Shown here: positions 44,455-53,523 of the stretch, one piece after another
How the letters are laid out: the number at the start of each line of letters is the position of its first letter
Position numbering within the stretch: position 1 is the first letter of the stretch
Program-made: the position numbers and the translations under genes
Notes under the pieces: generated by a model
Databases searched by the model: none
Told to the model about the DNA's origin: nothing
The model's input: only the letters and a program-made list of their open reading frames with translations
Origin: Emergencia sp.
GTDB taxonomy: Bacteria > Bacillota > Clostridia > Peptostreptococcales > Anaerovoracaceae
Direction of reading: 5' to 3'
DNA: 64,000 bases
Assembly: GCA_022767345.1 (NCBI GenBank)
Contig: JALEOD010000042.1
Coordinates: 105,256-169,255, forward strand

Positions 44455-45066
44455 TTACTTTTTTGTAATCCACAAAATCTCCGGCGGATTTTTCTTCTGA
44501 TTAGGAAAACCCACATACGCTGCATGAAACCGGGATGCTGGCAATTCTTTTGCAAATTCCAACAAGGCTTCCCTTTCTCTTGCCCCTTCTTCATGCCCCG
44601 GATACAAAACCAATGTCACAATTCCGCCAGGTGCAATGGCTGAGAGCGCCTGCTGCACTGCAAGAAGCGTATCTTCTGTTCTCGTCGTCACTTTTTTGTC
44701 TCCGCCGGGCAAATAACCCAGATTAAAAACGATGGCTTTGGGAGCGGATGCCATCTCTGCCGTCATGCTGCGCTCCATATTCTCCATCCATGCACGCCAA
44801 TGCTCTTCCAGATGCACAAAGCTGCCTTGAACAAAATCAACATTGTCAATCTGATGTGCTGATAAAAGACCTTTGCTCGCCAAAATAGCTTCTTCCTGCA
44901 AATCTATCGCCAGAATTCTCCCGTTTCTGCCTACCGCCTGTGCCAGCGCCAGCGTATCATGGCCATTGCCGCATGTGGCATCAATGGCAGTATCTCCCTC
45001 TCGAAGATAGGAACGAGTAATCGTCATAGCCACAGAAACGGTCTGTGTCAAAAGGTTTTTTTTCAT
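44455..45066 (-). CDS. mnmM: tRNA methyltransferase MnmM (YtqB family)
   Basis: A 203-residue SAM-dependent methyltransferase. DATCGNGHDTLALA is the SAM loop and VFNLGYLPGGDKKVTTR is the signature of the family, which methylates 5-aminomethyl-2-thiouridine at the tRNA wobble position in Bacillota. CGGAGGAACC precedes the ATG. It lies between an M20 hydrolase and an MBL-fold gene. Confidence 0.88.
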   Translation of the reverse strand: MKKNLLTQTVSVAMTITRSYLREGDTAIDATCGNGHDTLALAQAVGRNGRILAIDLQEEAILASKGLLSAHQIDNVDFVQGSFVHLEEHWRAWMENMERSMTAEMASAPKAIVFNLGYLPGGDKKVTTRTEDTLLAVQQALSAIAPGGIVTLVLYPGHEEGAREREALLEFAKELPASRFHAAYVGFPNQKKNPPEILWITKK

Positions 45067-45102
45067 GGTTCCTCCGTAATAACTGCTTTCAAAAGCTGTT
45101 TT

Positions 45103-46269
45103 CTACAGTATAGCATATTCCTCCCCGTCTGCAAGAAAAACCACTCTGTTCTGCATACTTCCCAGCCTGATTTTTTCCGGCTGCTCCGTATGAATAGGAA
45201 TCACTTTTTTAGGCGCCACATGTCGGACACAGGCCCAGATTGCTTCTTCCGAAGCATGACCGGATGTATGGAGTTTGACTGCATAGCGAAAACCGCCGAA
45301 CATTTTTTCCAGAGTCGGTTTGTGCTTTTTCAAATACCCTTCCGGCATAGAATAAATCATCAGTGATTTTTCATTGTGTTTCTCTATATACGGTTTTACC
45401 GCATCGGCGAAAGACTTTTCTCCCCGCACTGCCATGCAGAATCCTCCCTCCTGCTGCGCCAGAGCTTCTAAATACACTTTACCGTTTTCAAACTGGTAAT
45501 CTGCTGAAACCGTCGGGTCAAATTTCCGTACCGTCTCAAAGAGTTTCATCTGATACGGATCACAGAAAAAAGCGCCTTTGGAAAGGGACGCCTTATGAAA
45601 CACCGCCAGTCTGTCAAAGTCGATAGGACTGCATAATACAAAAGTATAGGCAAACCGCTCCATCAGTACACCTGCAGCTTCTCCCAATTTGCTTTCTTCT
45701 GTTGTGACAGGATTCTGATAGGACAAATTCGTGCCCTCTGTAATCATCAAATCCACTCTTTCAGAAAACGCCCCAAGTGCCTGTTCCATCTGCGCGCCTT
45801 TCAGACCATGCAGCCTGTAATCTCCCGTGTGCAGCACTCTCTTTCCATCTGCCTCAATGAGCAGCATGTAAGCGTCAAAGGCAGAATGATCCGCCAATAT
45901 TGGTGTAACCTGTATATCTCCAATCGTAAACGCTGTACCGTCCTGATAGGTATACATCCTGCGAATTCTCTCTGTCAGCGGACTCTCCGCCTGCGCTTTC
46001 TCTAAAAAAAGTATTTCTTTTGCCGCCTGCCCGATATAGAGCGGAATATTTTTTGCGATGTATTCCAAAAGTCCCACATGATCTACATGATAATGGGTAA
46101 ATACTACCGCGTCATAAGGATCGTCAATGGATAAATTTTCCTCTGGCATATTGCCCTTCGTGTCTGCAAGCTGTTTTCCCATATCGATTAAAATTCTCGT
46201 CTTTTGCGTGGAAATCCCCACGATACATCCGCCAATCTGATGGGTTCCCCGATAAATTTTTATATTCAA
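45103..46269 (-). CDS. MBL-fold metallohydrolase (RNase J/exonuclease-like)
   Basis: A 388-residue metallo-beta-lactamase-fold protein. The HxHxDH metal motif is in VVFTHYHVDHVGLLEY, a further His is in LADHSAFDAY, and the HTGDYR motif follows. A C-terminal THSGHAS-like LHTSGHASEEAI and VIPIHTEQPEK match the beta-CASP nuclease group. The role may be RNA processing. A TTG at 46269 preceded by GGGGGTG is preferred to an ATG seven codons upstream, which overlaps that site. Confidence 0.82.
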   Translation of the reverse strand: MNIKIYRGTHQIGGCIVGISTQKTRILIDMGKQLADTKGNMPEENLSIDDPYDAVVFTHYHVDHVGLLEYIAKNIPLYIGQAAKEILFLEKAQAESPLTERIRRMYTYQDGTAFTIGDIQVTPILADHSAFDAYMLLIEADGKRVLHTGDYRLHGLKGAQMEQALGAFSERVDLMITEGTNLSYQNPVTTEESKLGEAAGVLMERFAYTFVLCSPIDFDRLAVFHKASLSKGAFFCDPYQMKLFETVRKFDPTVSADYQFENGKVYLEALAQQEGGFCMAVRGEKSFADAVKPYIEKHNEKSLMIYSMPEGYLKKHKPTLEKMFGGFRYAVKLHTSGHASEEAIWACVRHVAPKKVIPIHTEQPEKIRLGSMQNRVVFLADGEEYAIL

Positions 46270-46329
46270 GATGCACACCCCCTGCTTCATTGTAATCCTG
46301 TCAGCGATGGGTTATGCCTGTTTCTGCAA

Positions 46330-46366
46330 AAAGACAAAAATAGACTGCCGCAAAGGGCAGTCTAAA
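46330..46366 (-). terminator. terminator of the DUF4854 lipoprotein gene
   Basis: AGACTGCC and GGCAGTCT pair around a short loop, followed on the minus strand by ATTTTTGTC and a further T-run. Confidence 0.8.
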
Positions 46367-46388
46367 AGGCAATTTTTAGTTTGTCTTT

Positions 46389-46820
46389 TTATTCTTTCGC
46401 CTCGAAGGTCTGGCTGAAAATTTCGCTGTCATCGCCGTTTAAGTAAAGTACCTGTACAGTGATTCCTTCAATTTCAGTCTGCTCTTCACAAGATTTTGCA
46501 ATGCCTTCAAATACTGCGCTGACGCCTCCCATTGCACCTTCAAAATAGGACTTCAGCTGTTCTACAGTGTCTTCATCAAAAGTCTCATCATACTTGAAAG
46601 AATAGATAATTTCATTGCCTTTAATCTGTACATCTACAGACATGCCGTCTTGCTCATAGGAAGCAACCGCATCATCCATCGCTTTCTGTTCTTCCGGATG
46701 ATCAGCAATATAGTCTTCTAAGGTTGCAGGGTCGCTGCTGCAGCTGGTCAGCAGAGCTGTTGCAGACATTACCATGACTAAAGATAGTAATACTGCGAAG
46801 ATTTTAGATGTCTTTTTCAT
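46389..46820 (-). CDS. DUF4854-type lipoprotein
   Basis: A 143-residue secreted lipoprotein: signal peptide with lipobox ending ATALLTSC, then an acidic domain (ADHPEEQKAMDDAVASYE; IIYSFKYDETFDEDTVEQLK) typical of DUF4854. The function is unknown. AAAGGAG precedes the ATG, and it is monocistronic with its own terminator. No recognisable gene lies in the 170 bp upstream. Confidence 0.8.
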   Translation of the reverse strand: MKKTSKIFAVLLSLVMVMSATALLTSCSSDPATLEDYIADHPEEQKAMDDAVASYEQDGMSVDVQIKGNEIIYSFKYDETFDEDTVEQLKSYFEGAMGGVSAVFEGIAKSCEEQTEIEGITVQVLYLNGDDSEIFSQTFEAKE

Positions 46821-46990
46821 GTTTCTTTCTCCTTTAATAGATACTAAAATGATTCTTGCTTTTCCTTTCTACAAAGAAATCGCTGATGGCATCTCACATC
46901 ATTCCACCTACGAAAAGTAATTTTAGTATACTACAAAATTCACTAAAATTCAACCCTATTCGCTGGTTGTAAATTCTACCACTATTAGAA

Positions 46991-47581
46991 TTACGCTGCT
47001 TTTTCGTCTTTATTTCTGTTTTTTAGCTGACAGATGCCCTGTGTCATCGTGCCCATCGGACAAAAGGTACACCATGTTCTCGGTTTATAAAGCACCATAA
47101 CAATCAGCCCCAGCAAAAGCGATGTCAGCATCAGACTGTAAAGACCAAAACTGTACTGCGCAATCCAGTCCGAAACTATCCCCTGGGTATAGGTCCAGCC
47201 CCATGGCACCCGGAAGGTCCAGAAAAGCTTAATCGCTTCTTTCAGCGACCCCGCACCGGCGGCCACCAAATAGGTCTGAAACAGCATATTGCCGAACATC
47301 GTCATGAAAAACACTAAAAATCCGTAGCGAAACCATTTTGAATACATCCATTTCGGCGTAGGTTTATTGCGGGAACATTTCCAGTCCGCGCCCAGCTTCT
47401 GATACAGCTGACCTCTGCCGCAATACCTGTTGCAGAATCCCTTGGTTCCTCCAAAAATGGCAAATCCCAACGGAAGGAGAAAGTCAATCATGCCAAGCCA
47501 GGCAAACAAGATATTAAAAAATCCAAGGGCAAAATAGATTATAGACCAAATCCACAGCCATGTATACCACGGTTTTTTCAT
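46991..47581 (-). CDS. NapH-like 4Fe-4S membrane protein
   Basis: A 196-residue polytopic membrane protein with two half-clusters of cysteines: FCNRYCGRGQLYQ after the second helix and TWCTFCPMGTMTQ near the C-terminus, the arrangement of NapH/NosR/RnfB-type electron-transfer proteins. It is coupled to a 2[4Fe-4S] ferredoxin gene (4-bp overlap). The pair probably moves electrons between membrane and cytosol. A Crp/Fnr-type site precedes the operon. Confidence 0.8.
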   Translation of the reverse strand: MKKPWYTWLWIWSIIYFALGFFNILFAWLGMIDFLLPLGFAIFGGTKGFCNRYCGRGQLYQKLGADWKCSRNKPTPKWMYSKWFRYGFLVFFMTMFGNMLFQTYLVAAGAGSLKEAIKLFWTFRVPWGWTYTQGIVSDWIAQYSFGLYSLMLTSLLLGLIVMVLYKPRTWCTFCPMGTMTQGICQLKNRNKDEKAA

Positions 47582-47784
47582 CTTTGCTCACCTCTTTCTA
47601 TCATTGAAATGCACCCGGTTGGACAGACCTTTGCACATTTGCCGCAGCCTACGCAGATGTCGCTGTCACAAAAGGCATAGCACCCTTTCACAATGCGGAT
47701 AGCGTTTCTGGGACAACCCTGTATGCAGGTTCCGCAGGCGACACAATGGGCACGGTCAGCCGCCGCATATTTCTTAGATTTCAT
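47578..47784 (-). CDS. 2[4Fe-4S] ferredoxin
   Basis: A 68-residue ferredoxin with two CxxCxxCxxxC motifs (CVACGTCIQGCP and CVGCGKCAKVCP). GAGAGGAGC precedes the ATG. Its product is likely the soluble partner of the NapH-like protein encoded directly downstream. Confidence 0.9.
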   Translation of the reverse strand: MKSKKYAAADRAHCVACGTCIQGCPRNAIRIVKGCYAFCDSDICVGCGKCAKVCPTGCISMIERGEQR

Positions 47785-47830
47785 TAAAGTTGCTCCTCTC
47801 TTAAGACCTTTTTAATTCGGTTTTACTGGC

Positions 47831-47879
47831 AGTATAACAATTTCTCCATCCTTTTTCTGTGATAAAAGTCACAGAAAAA
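47831..47879 (-). promoter_or_regulatory. Crp/Fnr-type operator and promoter of the ferredoxin operon
   Basis: TTTTTCTGTGA (47852-47862), six bases, TCACAGAAAAA (47869-47879): a perfect palindrome containing TGTGA-N6-TCACA, the classical CRP half-sites. On the minus strand a -10 (TATACT, 47836-47831) predicts a start near 47824, so the site is centred about 41.5 bp upstream, the class II activator position. The Crp/Fnr gene lies directly upstream. Confidence 0.7.
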
Positions 47880-47911
47880 AGCGGAACCTGTCACTGGGCA
47901 ATGTTCCGCAA
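47876..47911 (-). terminator. terminator of the Crp/Fnr gene
   Basis: GCGGAAC (47881-47887) and GTTCCGC (47905-47911) pair across the last codons, followed on the minus strand by TTTTTTC. Confidence 0.75.
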
Positions 47912-48559
47912 TTTTTTCATATCAAGAATTTTGATTCCTTTTCTGGACACTTCGACAATCCCATCCCCCGCAAACCGCTTCAGCATTCTGGATACCACCT
48001 CCCTGGCAGTACCAAGATGTCTTGCAATTTGCTCATGGGTCATGGTAATCAGTGCGTTCTCATTGATGCCGGCGTCCTCCACCAGAAAAAGAGCCAGCCT
48101 CTTATCCATACTCATAAAGACAACCTGCTGCATAATCCACATCACGTCCGAAAATCTGCCCACTGCGGTCTCCAGCGCGTAAATCTTAACAGCCGGCACT
48201 CTTTCGCTGACTTCACCAAATGCAGAGGCTGTAATCATATAACAGTCGCTGGGAACCTCTGCCTCTACAAATACATCAAATGTAATACTTTCAAGCACGC
48301 AGGAAGCTGAAAGCATACAGATTTCCCCGGGAAGCAATCTGTATAAAGTGATTTCCTTTCCATCTTCCGAAAGCATATACAGCCTGAGCCTGCCGCTTTT
48401 CACTATAAACAGCCCCGTGCATCCGCTGTTGTCGTGCACCATCTGCGCTTTCTCAAAATGTACCAAAGATGAATGCTGGCAGAGCAGCCTCTGGTCCGTA
48501 TTGTTCAGTTCCTCCCAGAAAGGAAAAAATGTTTCATATGCTTTTTCAAAGTCGTTCAA
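47891..48559 (-). CDS. Crp/Fnr-family transcriptional regulator
   Basis: A 222-residue regulator: N-terminal cyclic-nucleotide-binding-like beta barrel (LFIVKSGRLRLYMLSEDGKE; YRLLPGEICMLSASCVLES), long dimerisation helix, and C-terminal winged helix whose recognition part is EQIARHLGTAREVVSRMLKRF. No N-terminal cluster cysteines typical of Fnr are seen; the ligand is unknown. In anaerobes such regulators often control hcp, which lies 1 kb away. The start is TTG after GGAGGTAC. It overlaps the upstream GNAT gene by 4 bp. Confidence 0.88.
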   Translation of the reverse strand: MNDFEKAYETFFPFWEELNNTDQRLLCQHSSLVHFEKAQMVHDNSGCTGLFIVKSGRLRLYMLSEDGKEITLYRLLPGEICMLSASCVLESITFDVFVEAEVPSDCYMITASAFGEVSERVPAVKIYALETAVGRFSDVMWIMQQVVFMSMDKRLALFLVEDAGINENALITMTHEQIARHLGTAREVVSRMLKRFAGDGIVEVSRKGIKILDMKKLRNIAQ

Positions 48560-49068
48560 ATATATGTACCTCCAGATTCTTTGCAGATGTATTGAACTTC
48601 CCGCAAATCCTTTCCCCCGATATTATCATCTAAATATTCGTCAGCGGGAACAAATCCCATAGCTTCATAGAAAGCTCTTGCCCGGTAATTCTCCTCCAAT
48701 ACCCATAGAAAAACCTTTGGATAGCCCATCTTTTTCAGCTCTGACATTGCTGCTTTGAGCAGAGCTTTTCCATAACCGCACCCAATATATTCGGGCAGAA
48801 AATAGATGGATATAATCTCGCCCCACTGGTCAAACCGGGCAAATCGTGACCTTCCGAAGCTGGTAGTTCCGACGATGTTTCCCTTTTCTAAACAAATCAG
48901 TGTCCGCCAGCCGAAACTGTCCAGAGCTGATACCCACTGTCCCTCCGGAATCCCCTCCAGGTAATCCTGCGGTATGATGCCTTTATAAGCAAATTTCCAG
49001 CTTTCTTCATATACTTTGCTGATTTCCTGCCTGCTATCGGCCGGGGTAATATAACGTATTTCCATCAT
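48556..49068 (-). CDS. GNAT-family N-acetyltransferase
   Basis: A 170-residue GNAT protein. LPEYIGCGYGKALLKAAM is the acetyl-CoA loop, and LWVLEENYRARAFYEAMGF is the conserved C-terminal strand-helix. The ATG at 49068 follows AGAAGGAC. It is translationally coupled to the Crp/Fnr gene, so it is probably part of the same small regulon. Substrate unknown. Confidence 0.85.
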   Translation of the reverse strand: MMEIRYITPADSRQEISKVYEESWKFAYKGIIPQDYLEGIPEGQWVSALDSFGWRTLICLEKGNIVGTTSFGRSRFARFDQWGEIISIYFLPEYIGCGYGKALLKAAMSELKKMGYPKVFLWVLEENYRARAFYEAMGFVPADEYLDDNIGGKDLREVQYICKESGGTYI

Positions 49069-49183
49069 TGTCCTTCTTTCAATTTCCACCTTGCTTTTGT
49101 ATCATCATAGTACCATAAAATTTCTATTATTTCAATGTGAGAACAGATAGAGTTGGGACATGACAAGCGTGCAAAGACTGAAG

Positions 49184-49521
49184 ATGCACCATTTTGCGAA
49201 AAAAAAGAGGCAATGGTGCGCTTCGCGCTGCTGCAAATCTGAATTCTGCACCAAATGGTCTAAAAACAAGGGAAATGGTGCATGCAGGCGCTGAGAACAC
49301 TGAAGAATTATTGAGAGTTCACATGTTCATGGAAATTACTTACATAAACTTACAGTCGATTCCTCCTTTATTCTCCATTTCATTCCATTAAACTCATTTA
49401 TTTCAAACTCCATACAAAAGAATCCGCACCATAACCCCTTATTTCGCTGTATATGGTGCGGATATTATTTTTATCCCTTCAAAATGTGCACCATTTAAAC
49501 CATTTTAGTAGAAAATGGTGC
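49184..49521. repeat. intergenic word-array palindromes, word GCACCATTT
   Basis: Eight copies of GCACCA/TGGTGC in the 496-bp gap between hcp and the GNAT gene, in both orientations. They pair into three units: ATGCACCATTT (49184-49194) with AAATGGTGCAT (49273-49283); ATCCGCACCATA (49422-49433) with TATGGTGCGGAT (49452-49463); GCACCATTT (49488-49496) with AAATGGTGC (49513-49521). All arms are perfect. The stretch 49284-49421 between them shows no repeat or gene. The element begins 44 bp after the hcp stop. Confidence 0.7.
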
Positions 49522-49564
49522 GTCCTCAGGGAGATGCCCTAAAATAGAGCGGCATATACTTTCT

Positions 49565-51244
49565 TTATTCAGCAATATTCTGTTTCAGGCAGTTCTTAAT
49601 GTCATCCTCCGCATTGCTGATTAGGCGCAAATCAAAGGTATCGACCAGATACTGCAGCACATTGGGACTCAAAAATGCAGGCAGAGTTGGTCCCAAATAA
49701 ATGCCTTTAATACCTAGACTCAGCAGTGCCAGCAAATCGGCAACCGCCTTTTGTTCATACCATGATACAATCAATGACAGCGGCAGTCCATTGACGTCGG
49801 TGCCAAACGCATCCGCCAGAGCTGTTGCAATCCGTATTGCGGAATACACATCATTGCACTGCCCTACATCCAATAGCCTAGGAAGGCCTGCTACTTCTCC
49901 GAATTCCAGTTTATTAAACCTGTATTTTCCACATGCAAGGGTTAAAATCATGCAGTCCTTTGGAACCATCTTTGCAAACTCAGTATAATAGTTCCGTCCG
50001 GGTCTGGCTCCATCGCAGCCGCCAATGAGGAAGAAATGCCTGAGTTTTCCAGTCTTTACCGCCTCTACAATTTTTTCTGCATAGCTTAATGCGGCATGAT
50101 GGCCAAAACCGACCAATATCTCCTGCGGCGTCTGATCCTCCGGATAGCCGCCCAGTTCAATGGCCTGTTGAATGATTTCACTGAAATCCTTCTCCCCGTT
50201 TTCTTTTCTGCCAATATGCTTTATACCTTCCCAGCCTACCACATTGGTGCTGTAGATTCGGTCTTTATAACTCTCTCTCGGTCTCATCAGACAGTTGGTC
50301 GTCATCAGAATACATCCCGGAAGATTGTCGAACTGTTTTTGCTGATCCTGCCATGCTCCTCCGAAATTCCCTACAAGATGCGGATATTTTTTCAGTCCTT
50401 CATATCCATGGCATGGCAACATTTCACCATGGGTATAAATATTGACACCTTTCCCCTTTGTCTGCTCCAAAAGCATTTCCAAGTCCTTAAGATCATGACC
50501 TGAAACAATAATAAAAGGTCCCTTCTTCATATGAATATTAACCTTGTGCGGTGCCGGATTTCCATAAACCTCGGTATTTGCTTCATCCAGTGTTTTCATA
50601 ACTGCAATTGCCATTTCTCCGGTCCGCATGGTCATCCGAATCAGTTCTTCTACTGTAAGGCTGTCATCGGTGAGTGACTCCAAGGCCTGAATATAAAAGT
50701 CATCTACCTGATCGCTGTAATAACCCAGCTCTCTCGCCTGATGTCCATATGCACTAATGCCCTTCAGGCCATATAAAATCGTCTGTCTCAAAGAGCGAAT
50801 ATCCGGATCCAAGGATTTATCATACATGATTCCCGCCAAAGGCGCATCCTTTAACATCTCCGATTTGGTTTCCGGAAGATTATAAGATGCGTGAGCCGTA
50901 TGATTTTTAATCTCCCCTGCCATTTCTCTTAAGGTTTCTTTAATCTCCTGTGACTTTTTCAGTAATTCCACGTGCTTATCCGCATCGAAATTGACATTAG
51001 TAAGCGTTGTAAAAAGAACATTTTCAATAAAACTTATCACGCTTTTATCGATATGCTGTCCATTCTCTGCCAGCGCTTTTCCGTAGCAGCTGATTCCTTT
51101 AATCTGAAAAATCAATAGATCCTGCAGATTTGCAATTTCCGGTGTTTTTCCGCAAACCCCCAGCTTCGTGCATCCTTTTCCGTTGGCTGTCTGTTCGCAC
51201 TGATAACAGAACATTTCATAACCCAAATCCATGTTATTGCTCAT
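49565..51244 (-). CDS. hcp: hydroxylamine reductase / hybrid-cluster protein
   Basis: Hcp (559 residues) carries a 4Fe-4S and a hybrid 4Fe-2O-2S cluster and acts in nitric oxide or hydroxylamine detoxification in anaerobes. The N-terminal cluster cysteines are in MFCYQCEQTANGKGC and LGVCGK. Hybrid-cluster ligands are visible in SGHDLKDLE, MLPCHGYEGLKKYPHL, LMTTNCLMRPRE, LIGGCDGARPGRNYY and LACGKYRFN. The start at 51244 follows AAGGAAGG. A Crp/Fnr gene lies downstream and may regulate it, but I see no TGTGA-type site before hcp. Confidence 0.96.
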   Translation of the reverse strand: MSNNMDLGYEMFCYQCEQTANGKGCTKLGVCGKTPEIANLQDLLIFQIKGISCYGKALAENGQHIDKSVISFIENVLFTTLTNVNFDADKHVELLKKSQEIKETLREMAGEIKNHTAHASYNLPETKSEMLKDAPLAGIMYDKSLDPDIRSLRQTILYGLKGISAYGHQARELGYYSDQVDDFYIQALESLTDDSLTVEELIRMTMRTGEMAIAVMKTLDEANTEVYGNPAPHKVNIHMKKGPFIIVSGHDLKDLEMLLEQTKGKGVNIYTHGEMLPCHGYEGLKKYPHLVGNFGGAWQDQQKQFDNLPGCILMTTNCLMRPRESYKDRIYSTNVVGWEGIKHIGRKENGEKDFSEIIQQAIELGGYPEDQTPQEILVGFGHHAALSYAEKIVEAVKTGKLRHFFLIGGCDGARPGRNYYTEFAKMVPKDCMILTLACGKYRFNKLEFGEVAGLPRLLDVGQCNDVYSAIRIATALADAFGTDVNGLPLSLIVSWYEQKAVADLLALLSLGIKGIYLGPTLPAFLSPNVLQYLVDTFDLRLISNAEDDIKNCLKQNIAE

Positions 51245-51319
51245 ATACTGACCTTCCTTCTCTTTCATTTTTAGGCATAGTATTTGTCAGTATATGAAAA
51301 ATATACCTCAGCGGAAATA

Positions 51320-51648
51320 TCATTCTGCGTTTTTCAAAGCTTTATCCAGCGGGATTTTTTGAATCCTTCTAAAATCGAAACCTAAAACGATTAAATATCC
51401 AATCAGAATAAACAGGAACATTTTCGCGTATCCCCACGGATTCATAGTAAATGTATACCATCCGCTGTATTCCGACATAATTGCTTTCCAGGCTTCTCCC
51501 ATTACAAGACTTCCCAGAAAAACGCTGACAGCATCAGAGGCTAATAAAACAATGGTGGTTGAAAGAAGATATAATTTCGCTATCTCGCCATTTTCATAGC
51601 CAAGAATTTTAATCATGGAAATAGCATTTTCGTTTTTCTCAATAATAA
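51320..51648 (-). pseudogene. FtsX-like ABC transporter permease, C-terminal remnant
   Basis: The last 100 or so residues of a large FtsX/MacB-type permease: an extracellular-loop end, MIKILGYENGEIAKLYLLST, then two transmembrane helices and a final RRIQKIPLDKALKNAE. The frame runs open into the left end of the IS element at 51646, and no matching N-terminal part is found on the other side of the element. The gene was therefore broken and its upstream portion lost or moved. Confidence 0.8.
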
Positions 51649-53276
51649 CTCAAACTTCCCATACCCTGAGGCAGGTTTGAACCTTGAAAATTCAATAGTT
51701 TAGCCGAAGAAAAAAGGCATAAATCTCTGAAATCTGGTATAATGTAAGTGACCAAACAAACATTACCAAGGGAGAATTTATGCCATGACTATCATACCAC
51801 AAAATGACCATGATGGACAGGTGCTTTGCACAGTTATTGAAAATTTTTTTGCACAGTTATTGAAAAATTTTTCGCATCGTTCCATGTAGGAAAACTTCTT
51901 CGCAAATGCAACGCCAGCAAAGAAAAAGGCGTTCCGGTTATGAAGGTTTTCCGCTACATAGTCAGCAATGTCTTCAACGCAAAAAGCATGTATATGCAGA
52001 TCCGTACGGATTCCTATCACGAGGATTTCAGTAAGAACACCTACTACCGATTCCTCAACAGTACGAAGACGAACTGGCTTCGATTCACCACGCTTCTGTC
52101 TGCAGCCGTCGTCAGGGATTTCATGCGACGTCTAACCAGTAAGGATCGCAAGGATGTGTTCATCATTGATGACACTCTCTTTGGTAGAAGCAGCTGCAAA
52201 AAGACCGGCATGGCCGCCAGAGTGTTCGATCATACAGACATGCGCTACCGCAAAGGATTCCGTCTGTTGACCCTTGGTTGGTCCGATGGAAATTCGTTTC
52301 TTCCGATCAACTTCAGTTTGCTTTCTTCCAGCAAAGAGAGCAACCAGCTTGGAATCATGGATCTGGGAGATGGACGGACGACCGCAGGAAAGCGCAGGTC
52401 AATGGCATTACGCAAGGCGACCGATGTTATGCTTGAACTTCTGGATGCAGCGATGAAAGCCGGACACCAGGCCAAGTATGTTCTGTTCGATACCTGGTTC
52501 GCAAATCCCCATCAGATCGTAGCGATCAAAGACATGGGGCTGGACACCATAGCCATGGTGAAGAAGAGTTCCAGGATCAAATATGAATTCGAAGATAAAC
52601 GCATGAGCTGCAAGCAGATCTTCAAGCAGTCGAAGAAACGCAGAGGACGCAGCCGTTATCTTTTGTCTGTAGAGATCCTCGTTGGCAAAGAAAATGGTAT
52701 AGATGAGCATCCGATCCCTGCAAAGCTGGTATATGTACGTAACCGCAGTAATCGTAAGGATTGGATTGCCCTGATCTGCACGGATATGCAGCTCAGCGAA
52801 GAAGAAATCATTCGGGTCTATGGGAAACGTTGGGATATAGAGGTTTTCTTCAAGACCTGCAAATCCTATCTGAGACTGCAGAAAGAATGTCATTCGCTTT
52901 CTTATGACGCAATGACTGCACACGTTTCCATCGTCATGGTGCGGTACATGATATTGTCCATGTTTCAGAGACAGAACGAAGACCATCGTGCATTGGGAGA
53001 GCTATTCTATGTAATGCTGACGGAACTGGAAGATATCACCTTCCGGCACTCCATGATGATTCTGATGGAAGCGATGTTTCAGACAGTGAAATCGGTATTT
53101 CGAGTCACAGATGAGCAACTTGAAATATTCGCGGCTGATTTCTACTCGAGACTGCCCCAGTATATGCAGAAAGCCCTCGGCTGCAGCCAAGATGGAAAGG
53201 ATGCTGCTATTTGTCACGGCTAAAGTATTGAGTTTTCAAGGTTCAGTTCCCATTTTCATGTGGGAAGTTTGAGTTA
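51646..53276 (+). mobile_element. IS4-family-like insertion sequence
   Basis: A 1631-bp element. The outermost 15 bp are perfect inverted repeats (TAACTCAAACTTCCC at 51646; GGGAAGTTTGAGTTA to 53276), followed inward by a second shared block (TGAACCTTGAAAA, then TCAATA and TTTA) on both sides. It contains one transposase gene and a TATAAT-type -10 near 51734. No direct target-site duplication can be recognised at the two flanks. Confidence 0.85.
51785..53223 (+). CDS. IS4-like transposase, disrupted by a 23-bp tandem duplication
   Basis: The main frame (from about 51874, first ATG at 51940) carries a DDE domain: first Asp in FIIDDTLFGRSS, second in YVLFDTWFANPH, Glu in the YGKRWDIEVFFKTCK region. 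The family N-terminus is encoded from the ATG at 51785 but is separated by a 23-bp tandem duplication (GCACAGTTATTGA at 51828 and 51851) that shifts the frame and leads to TAG. Removing one copy restores a continuous reading frame. The duplication creates seven Ts in the 0-frame register of a -1 slippery site, so low-level expression by frameshifting is possible. Confidence 0.75.
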
Positions 53277-53300
53277 AAAAATAAACGGGAGGTATCCAAT

Positions 53301-53510
53301 ATGATTCTAGGCGAAGGTGTAACATGGGAAGAAATTATCGCAGTACGAGAACGAGATGCAGCAATGTTTGGCGGCATGCAGGCACTCATCGAGGATAATC
53401 TGGAAGAAGGTATTCCCAAAAACAAAATTATAAAAAAACTAATGAACAGATTTAGTCTCAATGAAAAAGAGGCTTTACAATACTTTGAAGACATCACCTT
53501 AAAAATATAG
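53301..53510 (+). CDS. small helical protein, possibly a fragment
   Basis: A 69-residue, strongly helical protein. The later part (NLEEGIPKNKIIKKLMNRFSL) resembles the C-terminal tails of Rpn/PD-(D/E)XK-type transposase-like nucleases, so this could be a remnant of one; that is a weak resemblance. A GGGAGG site precedes the ATG at 53301. It begins 25 bp after the IS element. Confidence 0.5.
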   Translation: MILGEGVTWEEIIAVRERDAAMFGGMQALIEDNLEEGIPKNKIIKKLMNRFSLNEKEALQYFEDITLKI

Positions 53511-53523
53511 ATAATTTTCACAT

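Noticed and set aside
49194..49391. 65-codon plus-strand ORF in the hcp-GNAT gap
   Set aside because: It runs through the GCACCATTT repeats, has no ribosome binding site and no recognisable protein features.
51940..53223. Intact transposase starting at 51940
   Set aside because: Although an open frame starts there, the coding similarity extends upstream to 51785 across the duplication, so this ATG is internal.
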